This document shows positions 1-5,627 of a stretch of 64,000 nt of DNA, piece after piece. Source of the DNA: Bacteroidota bacterium (GTDB lineage: Bacteria > Bacteroidota > Bacteroidia > Flavobacteriales_D > Crocinitomicaceae); assembly GCA_006226425.1 (NCBI GenBank), contig SBGX01000028.1, positions 1 through 64,000 of the forward strand, given 5' to 3'. Below the pieces are notes generated by a model. That model saw only the letters and a list, made by a program, of their open reading frames with translations, did no database searches and was not told the DNA's origin. The translations under genes were made by a program, and so were the position numbers. The number at the start of each line of letters is the position of its first letter. The stretch's first letter is position 1.

Positions 1-30
1 GCCACTCATTAATTAATGAGTGGCTTTTTC
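1..30 (+). terminator. Perfect 24-bp palindrome with T-run
   Basis: Bases 1-24 form a perfect inverted repeat (arm GCCACTCATTAA) followed by TTTTTC, which gives an intrinsic terminator for a plus-strand gene lying left of the window. The hairpin also begins six bases after the stop codon of the minus-strand Cys-rich peptide, so it probably ends that transcript too. The minus-side T-run would lie outside the window and cannot be seen. Confidence 0.8.
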
Positions 31-129
31 TTAGCATTGGCAGCTACAAGTACACTGACAATTGCATTTTTCTCCGCAGTTGCACTGCTCCGTTGTGCAA
101 CATGCTTTTTCTTGTTCTTTGTTCATCAT
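31..129 (-). CDS. 32-residue cysteine-rich metallothionein-like peptide
   Basis: The frame reads MMNKEQEKACCTTEQ and continues into a run of C-x-C motifs ending in CQC and TAA. Ten of 32 residues are cysteine, eight of them in C-x-C spacing, with no hydrophobic core; this looks like a small thiolate metal-binding peptide. The start could be either of two adjacent ATG codons (129 or 126). It lies 55 bp downstream of the SigZ-like gene on the same strand, directly behind a promoter-like element that also occurs before that sigma gene, and it is followed by a hairpin. The sigma protein ends in C-N-C, the same motif that recurs here. Metal binding is inferred from composition. No family is recognised, and a tiny ORF of this kind needs a homologue or expression data for proof. 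Confidence 0.6.
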   Translation of the reverse strand: MMNKEQEKACCTTEQCNCGEKCNCQCTCSCQC

Positions 130-155
130 TCTTTTTTTAAAGGTTTCTATTTAGA

Positions 156-183
156 TAGACGTGGTATTTAAAAAAAGACGCAA
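156..183 (-). promoter_or_regulatory. Promoter-like element before the Cys-rich peptide
   Basis: Read on the minus strand, TTGCGTC (183-177) is followed after 14 bases by ACGTCTA (162-156). The same two words, 15 bases apart, precede the sigma gene at 763-735. CGTC-type -10 sequences are usual for ECF sigma factors, so this is a candidate target of the adjacent SigZ-like factor. The peptide start codon lies 26 bases further on. The element could also be read as a direct repeat of CGTCT bound by another regulator. Confidence 0.5.
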
Positions 184-184
184 A

Positions 185-727
185 TCAACAATTACATTCA
201 TCTATTTTTGAATCTATCACATTTCCATAGCGATCCAATTCGACAGAGCAGCAAGCCACAACCTGCTGTTTCACTTTTTCGCGAGCCCTTTGTACCTGTG
301 ATTTTACGGTTGAATATGCTGTCTTTTGCTGCTCGGCATATTCCTTTTGACTCATCGTCCCCAGGACGGTCGCTCTAAATGCTTTTTGCTGAGCTTCAGG
401 CAAACGCTTGATAAATGGTTGCATACAGTTTAAAAAACGTTCGTCTGGAACTACTTCCTCTGATTCATTCATTGAAGCCACCTCTTTTTCCAGGTCTTCC
501 GACAACTGAATTTTCTTTTTGCGGTAAAAGTCAATGATCGCGTTACGCGTTATTTGATAGACCCAGGAGGTCAATCGTTCCTCCTTCTTTAGTCCGGGCA
601 ATTTTTGGTGAATTTTCAAAAATACGTCCTGCAAAATGTCTTCGGCATCATCTTTTCGACGAACCCTGGAGCGGATAAATCCCAGCATCTGCTCCCGAAA
701 CTCTTTCCAAACTTGTGCTGTTTCCAT
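185..727 (-). CDS. sigZ: ECF RNA polymerase sigma factor, SigZ-like
   Basis: 180 residues with sigma region 2 (about 5-75; DAEDILQDVFLKIH and LTSWVYQITRNAIIDFYR) and region 4 (about 105-155; LPEAQQKAF then SQKEYAEQQKTAYSTVKSQVQRAREK). The tail carries C159-C160, a DRYGNVID motif typical of the SigZ group, and a terminal C178-N-C180; C101 is a fifth cysteine. No anti-sigma gene is adjacent, so control may act through the cysteine tail, as in metal-responsive CorE-type factors; that comparison is inference. The gene follows the OmpA gene after 36 bp and is followed by the Cys-rich peptide. A promoter-like element ends seven bases before its ATG, which suggests autoregulation and a very short leader. 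Confidence 0.85.
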   Translation of the reverse strand: METAQVWKEFREQMLGFIRSRVRRKDDAEDILQDVFLKIHQKLPGLKKEERLTSWVYQITRNAIIDFYRKKKIQLSEDLEKEVASMNESEEVVPDERFLNCMQPFIKRLPEAQQKAFRATVLGTMSQKEYAEQQKTAYSTVKSQVQRAREKVKQQVVACCSVELDRYGNVIDSKIDECNC

Positions 728-734
728 AATGTAT

Positions 735-763
735 TAGACGTACTCTTTTCCAAAAAGACGCAA
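735..763 (-). promoter_or_regulatory. Promoter-like element before the sigma gene
   Basis: On the minus strand TTGCGTC (763-757), 15 bases, then ACGTCTA (741-735). It starts at the base next to the OmpA stop codon and ends seven bases before the sigma ATG at 727. A transcript starting at the usual distance from a CGTC -10 would be nearly leaderless. It matches the element at 183-156 in both words, including five T residues after TTGCGTC. Confidence 0.5.
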
Positions 764-1630
764 TTACTCTTCCACTATTTTTGTCACCTCGATCTCTACG
801 CGCCGATCATACTTGTCTCCCTTCCCCAATTTATAATCGGATTTCATCCCCTTGTGTGAAAGCCTTTTGGCATCCACACCGTTGGCCACCAGAAAACGAT
901 AGATCACTTCTGCTCTGGCTTCCGACAAATCATTCCGGCCCGTATCGTAATCATAACCGTCCATTCCGCGCTTCTGACAACAAATGTGACCCAAAATGAC
1001 TACGTGATACTTTGGATGATCCTTCAACGTTTTGAGCAAATGCCTCAAGCTCGGTTCTGATTCCGGCAAAATGTAGTGCCTCCCCCCTTCAAAAAGAATG
1101 TTTTCCAGGACGATTTTATCCCCCACTTTGGTGTTTTCCGTAAATATTTGTTGGACCTTTTCTTTTGGTTTTTCCAATACTTCTTCTGGGATCGGTTCAG
1201 GCTCAACTACCACCGGTGGAGGACTTTCTTCACGCATCGTAAGGATAATGCTTACCCGTCGATTTTCCTTCCGTTCTTCCTCCTTCTCTGAAGCATTTCC
1301 TTTCAATGACAACTCTCCCACTGCAACAGTATCCGCCTGAGCAAAGGCTTTAAAACCTTTCTCACGAAAGTAATTCATGGCCGATTCAAGACGGCGTTCG
1401 GCCAGCTTTTTATTGTACGATACACTTCCCCGATCATCACAATATGCAAGCACCTGAACCGATTCCACCCCACCCTGAAACTGACTATTCCAGAAGTTTG
1501 CCAGCCTTGTTTTTTCCGTCTCACTCCATGTTGCCGAAGCGGTTTCAAAATAGATGCGATGCTCCACGGTTTCCTGCGCTTTGGGCATAATAAACAAGAG
1601 ACAAAACAAAAGACTGATCGGTATTTTCAT
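764..1630 (-). CDS. Exported protein with two OmpA-like domains
   Basis: 288 residues. An N-terminal signal peptide (MKIPISLLFCLLFIMPKAQ) is followed by a first OmpA-like fold (about 22-130, with YCDDRGSVSYNKKLAERR) and a second (about 170-285, with ILFEGGRHYILPESE and GRNDLSEARAEVIYRFL). A Pro/Glu-rich linker joins them. OmpA domains bind peptidoglycan in the periplasm, and the doubled arrangement without a beta-barrel suggests a periplasmic cell-wall-associated protein. It lies between the alpha/beta hydrolase (81 bp upstream) and the sigma gene (36 bp downstream), all on the minus strand. Substrate and role are unknown. Confidence 0.8.
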   Translation of the reverse strand: MKIPISLLFCLLFIMPKAQETVEHRIYFETASATWSETEKTRLANFWNSQFQGGVESVQVLAYCDDRGSVSYNKKLAERRLESAMNYFREKGFKAFAQADTVAVGELSLKGNASEKEEERKENRRVSIILTMREESPPPVVVEPEPIPEEVLEKPKEKVQQIFTENTKVGDKIVLENILFEGGRHYILPESEPSLRHLLKTLKDHPKYHVVILGHICCQKRGMDGYDYDTGRNDLSEARAEVIYRFLVANGVDAKRLSHKGMKSDYKLGKGDKYDRRVEIEVTKIVEE

Positions 1631-1711
1631 AAGTTGGAAGTACTAAGGGTTAAACGAATCCTCTATTTCATGAACGTATTCCAAAAGCATTCGTTACGTC
1701 CAATCCACTTT

Positions 1712-2605
1712 TTATTTCCGAATAAAATCCAGCACTTGTTTGAGGTAGTTTTCCAGCCCCATTTTGAGTGGGATTTCATCGTGATCACATTGCGCTACCC
1801 GGATGGCTTCCTTGCGGGGCCCTGGGTGATTAGCATAGATCAGTTCGCCATTTTCAATCGCAATATAGGTATCTTCCTTTCCGTGTAACCACAATAGAGG
1901 ACAATCCACTTCTTTAATTTTTTCTGCATTATCAAACTTCAAATCTGTCAGATAATCCGGATTTACGTTGATCAGGGTTGAAGTGTGTACCAGGTTCTCA
2001 ACGGATGCCAGAGGAGATTCCAAAATCATTCTTGTCGGACTGAACTGCTCGCGGTATGCCAGTCGATCAATCGTTGGAATGGCTCCCAAACTATAACCAT
2101 ACACAATCAAACGTTCATTTTGAACTCCACGGGTCAATAACCAGTCAATCGCTGCATCCGCGTCCTCATACAGGCCCTGCTCACTCGCTTCTCCTTCGGA
2201 CATCCCGTAACCCCGGTAATCAACCATTAAAACACCGTAATGATACTTTCCTCCCAGATGAGCCAACAAAGCTGCCCGGGTCCAATAAAAATCCATGTGT
2301 TTTCCTTGTCCATGTAGGTAAAGGATTACCGTATCGGTCGCTATCGTTGATACATCTCCAATATAAACTCCATACAGCGTATACGTTTCTCCGCTTTCCG
2401 CATCTGTAGAACTCATGGTCACCAGGCTGCGTTGAGCCGGATCAATGTCATATTCCTTTGGCAGGTCTCCCAATTCACCCAATGCATACTTCTCAAATTC
2501 GTAGTGATCTATTTTTTTGGAAGGAAAAGCAAAGGAATCCAGGTTGGCTTTTTTACAGGAAAACCATAGCAATGCAAGTCCGATCAATGCAATTATTATT
2601 CTCAT
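1712..2605 (-). CDS. Lipoprotein alpha/beta hydrolase
   Basis: 297 residues with a lipoprotein signal (FSC, Cys17). The hydrolase core has the oxyanion motif LHGQG (97-101), VDYRGYGMSEG, the nucleophile elbow G-Y-S172-L-G, and a plausible triad of S172, D245 (HGKEDTY) and H275 (QCDHDEIP). It resembles membrane-anchored serine hydrolases of the BAAT/prolyl-oligopeptidase-like group; the substrate cannot be read from sequence. Its ATG overlaps the stop codon of the upstream lipoprotein gene (ATGA), so the two are translationally coupled. Confidence 0.85.
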   Translation of the reverse strand: MRIIIALIGLALLWFSCKKANLDSFAFPSKKIDHYEFEKYALGELGDLPKEYDIDPAQRSLVTMSSTDAESGETYTLYGVYIGDVSTIATDTVILYLHGQGKHMDFYWTRAALLAHLGGKYHYGVLMVDYRGYGMSEGEASEQGLYEDADAAIDWLLTRGVQNERLIVYGYSLGAIPTIDRLAYREQFSPTRMILESPLASVENLVHTSTLINVNPDYLTDLKFDNAEKIKEVDCPLLWLHGKEDTYIAIENGELIYANHPGPRKEAIRVAQCDHDEIPLKMGLENYLKQVLDFIRK

Positions 2606-3279
2606 TTTTTTCCAAGTAATTTTCTGAATCCAATATAAATTCCGCTTGCTCCAAATTGACCCGTAAGACTTTTATACGGAATAAATGCATAGGTATTTCG
2701 CACATTAGGAGCCAAAAACTTCAGTTCTGCCAAAAATTCCCAGCCACCTCGTTTTCCTTTCAGAATATGCCCTAATTGAGGATTAAAAATCCAATGGTGC
2801 TTCTGAGCCTGGTCATTAGCCATCGTTGGAGATAATTCAAAATAGTTATTGACCCCGAGGTACCAGTAATTTTCCCGGGAGCCGTAATGCCAATAAGCAT
2901 TCAGATCCACAATGGGCCACAGTTTAGCGCTGCGATCATCAAAGTCATAGATGGTATTCAAGGATGCCGAAGCGCTCACCGCCGGATACCATGCCTGTTG
3001 TTTCCGAAGGCGATAGGTCAGCCCCAAATCCACCTGAGCATTTCCAAACAAGGCAGCGGAGGTATGCAATGCTCCATGAATTGTTAATGAAGAATCTAAT
3101 CCATAGCCAGCTTCCACAGATGTTATTGGAGTCGGCACGGGCAGTCCTTCAAAATCAAGTACCGGACCTCCCAGAGATGCGCCAAGTGCCCACTTCCCCT
3201 TCTCCAAAGGCTCTACAAAACGTGCCGGTGAACAGGCAAGCAGTAAAAATAATCCCCCTAGATAAAGATATGTGCGCAT
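2602..3279 (-). CDS. Lipoprotein, probable outer-membrane-associated beta protein
   Basis: 225 residues. A lipoprotein signal peptide ends at LLAC (Cys16). The remainder has alternating Gly, aromatic and polar strands and a final phenylalanine-containing segment (GIYIGFRKLL), as in small Bacteroidota barrel-like proteins. No catalytic motif is seen. It is the first gene of a pair with the hydrolase (4-base overlap) and is divergent from the gene at 3366. Function unknown. Confidence 0.7.
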   Translation of the reverse strand: MRTYLYLGGLFLLLACSPARFVEPLEKGKWALGASLGGPVLDFEGLPVPTPITSVEAGYGLDSSLTIHGALHTSAALFGNAQVDLGLTYRLRKQQAWYPAVSASASLNTIYDFDDRSAKLWPIVDLNAYWHYGSRENYWYLGVNNYFELSPTMANDQAQKHHWIFNPQLGHILKGKRGGWEFLAELKFLAPNVRNTYAFIPYKSLTGQFGASGIYIGFRKLLGKK

Positions 3280-3329
3280 AGAATAAAGGTAGTCAATTTT
3301 TTGATTGAATTCATCGAACTAAAAAGAAC

Positions 3330-3360
3330 TTTGTTCGTTTGGATTTAATCCTTATTTTTG
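3330..3360 (+). promoter_or_regulatory. Consensus Bacteroidota promoter
   Basis: TTTG (3330-3333), a 19-base spacer and TATTTTTG (3353-3360) match the primary-sigma consensus TTTG / TAnnTTTG of this phylum. The -7 box ends five bases before the ATG at 3366, so the transcript should begin at or very near the start codon. Confidence 0.7.
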
Positions 3361-3365
3361 ATCTG

Positions 3366-4283
3366 ATGCGCCAATTCGGAAGGTCTTTACATTTCCTCTT
3401 TTCAGGAGTTCTTCTACTGATTCTTGCTTCCTGTGGACTTCGGTACACTCCCGTTGAAAGCCCCCGGGATATGATCAAAAAACGACAGCAGATGATCATC
3501 GATCAATTAAGCGCTGATTTTGCCAAAGAACATGTCCAATATCAGGCTGTCCGATTCGGACAATCTATAACGATCAAACCTCCGAGCCATTACACCCTGG
3601 ACTCCCTTTATGGCGTCAAATATGAGTTGGAGAAAAAAGGGTTAATCAACCGGGAACTGGAAAACCAGATTGCACTTCAGCGACAGGTTGTTCTTCAGGA
3701 TAATCAGGAAATCTATTACCGTGAACAGCACATTTTTTCCATTAAAGACAGTATTCAAACCAGCCTGATTTTTGCCGATCTAAGTGTCAACACACAAAAT
3801 CAGGTCGTTACCATGGACATTCATCAATCTCATGAACTGGAAGAAAACCAAAAGTTCTATTTTGCCTGCTTCTTCCTCCGGGAATCCTTTCTTTATCCGA
3901 GTTCTTACATGGATGAAAGCGAAGAGGCCTTTTACGAATACTACGGTGAAAAATTTCAACAGCTTCAAGGCAAAGAACAAACGACTTTCCTGAGTTTTAC
4001 GCTTCAATTAATGAAAAAAGCACGCCAGGAACGAAACCTGGACAAGGTCAACCTGATCAAGCAAATGGTTCGTGAATACGCCCAGGGAACCCGCAAAAAT
4101 TACCTGAATGAACGATTTGACTCCATTGAAGAATTCTTTGATGATCAGGATCAACTGGCCTACTACAAGGTCATCTATACCTTTTCTGTCAAAGGAGAAG
4201 AGAATGATTACCATTCGCAACAATGTGAGCTCTATTTGGACCCCTATCTCCAACTACAGGACATCCTTTGGATGAAGCATTAA
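3366..4283 (+). CDS. Lipoprotein of unknown function
   Basis: 305 residues from the ATG at 3366; a TTG 27 bases upstream would place the start inside the promoter and is rejected. The signal peptide ends in a lipobox LASC (Cys23). The mature part is largely helical and charged, rich in Gln and Glu, with no motif I can name. A near-consensus promoter directly precedes it. It precedes the translesion polymerase cassette by 114 bp, but the intervening operator-like DNA suggests separate transcription. Confidence 0.75.
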   Translation: MRQFGRSLHFLFSGVLLLILASCGLRYTPVESPRDMIKKRQQMIIDQLSADFAKEHVQYQAVRFGQSITIKPPSHYTLDSLYGVKYELEKKGLINRELENQIALQRQVVLQDNQEIYYREQHIFSIKDSIQTSLIFADLSVNTQNQVVTMDIHQSHELEENQKFYFACFFLRESFLYPSSYMDESEEAFYEYYGEKFQQLQGKEQTTFLSFTLQLMKKARQERNLDKVNLIKQMVREYAQGTRKNYLNERFDSIEEFFDDQDQLAYYKVIYTFSVKGEENDYHSQQCELYLDPYLQLQDILWMKH

Positions 4284-4294
4284 TTTTACACAGC

Positions 4295-4311
4295 ACGTAA
4301 ATCCTTTACGT
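4295..4311. repeat. Inverted repeat ACGTAAA-TCC-TTTACGT
   Basis: A perfect 7-bp dyad with a 3-base spacer lies 12 bases past the stop codon of the upstream lipoprotein. A run of seven T starts about 11 bases later. It may be a weak terminator or a protein binding site; the sequence does not decide. Confidence 0.4.
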
Positions 4312-4333
4312 ATTCCATGCTCTTTTTTTACAC

Positions 4334-4376
4334 AATGATTAATTTTTAATCAACAATTGATTATTTATTAATCATT
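4334..4376. promoter_or_regulatory. Phased four-half-site operator before dinB/dnaE
   Basis: Four copies of TGATTA or its complement TAATCA begin at 4336, 4347, 4358 and 4369, exactly 11 bp apart and in alternating orientation. Each neighbouring pair forms a dyad with a 5-bp spacer. The outer arms extend to 10-bp inverted repeats (AATGATTAAT / ATTAATCATT). The array lies 22-64 bp before the dinB start. Taking TTG at 4357 and TTTATTTG at 4383-4390 (one mismatch to TAnnTTTG) as the promoter, the -33 element falls inside the array, which fits a repressor site. The binding protein is unknown. Confidence 0.6.
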
Positions 4377-4397
4377 AATTATTTTATTTGGAGCTAT

Positions 4398-5624
4398 ATG
4401 CGTACAGACAATTCATCGCGATCCATTGTACACATGGATTTGGACACCTTTTTTGTTTCCTGTGAACGGCTTCAGGACAGCCGACTAAAGGGAAAACCGA
4501 TCCTAATAGGAGGAACCAGCGACCGGGGAGTTGTCGCCTCCTGCAGCTACGAAGCCAGACATTTTGGAATTCATTCTGCCATGCCGATGAAGATGGCGAT
4601 GGAACGCTGCCCGGAAGCCATTGTAATTAAGGGAAATGCCTCTATTTACAGCAAACATTCCGAAGCAGTCACAGAGATTATCCGGGAAGCCAGCCCACTT
4701 TTTGAAAAATCATCCATCGATGAATTTTACCTGGACATGACCGGAATGGACCACTTTTTTGGGGTCCGGTCTTATGTCTCCGAACTCCGGCAAAAAATCA
4801 TGCGCGAAACAGGCCTCCCGATCTCTTTTGGTCTATCACTCAATAAAACAGTCTCCAAAATCGCCACCGGAGAGGCCAAACCCAACAACCAACTTTTCAT
4901 TGATTCCGGCACCGAAAAACAATTCCTCCAACCCTTGTCTGTTCGGAAAATTCCTATGGTCGGTTTAAAAACCTACCACACGCTCTGTAATCTTGGAATC
5001 CGGAAAATTCAAACCATTCAACAAATGCCCCTGGAAATGATGGAGACTGCCCTGGGAAAGAATGGGATCGGCATTTGGAAAAAGGCCCAGGGAATAGACC
5101 TCAGTCCGGTCATCCCCTACCATGAACGTAAATCCATCTCTACCGAACGAACCTTCGATCGGGATACTATCGACATTCATAAATTACAGGGTATTCTCAC
5201 GGCCATGGCCGAAAATCTGGCATTTCAGTTACGAAGGGGGAATAAAGTCACCGCCTGTGTCAGCGTCAAAATTCGCTACTCCGATTTTCAAACCCAAACC
5301 CTTCAGAAAAAAATCCCTTATACCGCAGCCGATCACGAATTAATTCCACTCGTACTGGAACTATTTAAACGACTCTACAACCGACGTTTACTGGTCCGTC
5401 TAATTGGAGTCAATTACAGTTCACTTGTCAACGGCTACCATCAAATGAAATTGTTCGAAGATGCCAGCCGTTACGCCCGACTATACCAGGCTTTGGATCA
5501 CATTCGAAATCGTTATGGAGACCGATCTGTCATGAAGGCCATCGGAATGGAAACGAAAAGCATCAGTCGCTGGAACCCTTTTACCGGAGAACCTCCTCCC
5601 CTGCTACCAAACCGAAGAAGTTAA
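4398..5624 (+). CDS. dinB: Y-family DNA polymerase IV
   Basis: 408 residues. Catalytic metal ligands are visible in HMDLDTFF (D14) and SSIDEFYLD (D108, E109). Palm, fingers and thumb are followed by the little-finger domain (about 240-350). The C-terminus is Pro-rich, ends PLLPNRRS, and has no obvious QLxLF clamp motif. It performs error-prone bypass of damaged template bases. The stop codon lies three bases before the dnaE-like ATG, so the two genes form one operon, comparable in logic to mutasome cassettes. No lexA or imuA gene is adjacent. The phased operator upstream is the likely control point. Confidence 0.92.
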   Translation: MRTDNSSRSIVHMDLDTFFVSCERLQDSRLKGKPILIGGTSDRGVVASCSYEARHFGIHSAMPMKMAMERCPEAIVIKGNASIYSKHSEAVTEIIREASPLFEKSSIDEFYLDMTGMDHFFGVRSYVSELRQKIMRETGLPISFGLSLNKTVSKIATGEAKPNNQLFIDSGTEKQFLQPLSVRKIPMVGLKTYHTLCNLGIRKIQTIQQMPLEMMETALGKNGIGIWKKAQGIDLSPVIPYHERKSISTERTFDRDTIDIHKLQGILTAMAENLAFQLRRGNKVTACVSVKIRYSDFQTQTLQKKIPYTAADHELIPLVLELFKRLYNRRLLVRLIGVNYSSLVNGYHQMKLFEDASRYARLYQALDHIRNRYGDRSVMKAIGMETKSISRWNPFTGEPPPLLPNRRS

Positions 5625-5627
5625 GCC

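Noticed and set aside
1660-1700. ECF-like words (GTAACG ... ACGTTC) before the OmpA gene
   Set aside because: They differ from the repeated sigZ-type element in both words, so I do not assign them.
3339-3365. TTG start giving nine extra residues on the lipoprotein
   Set aside because: These codons contain the -33/-7 promoter boxes; the signal peptide begins at ATG 3366.
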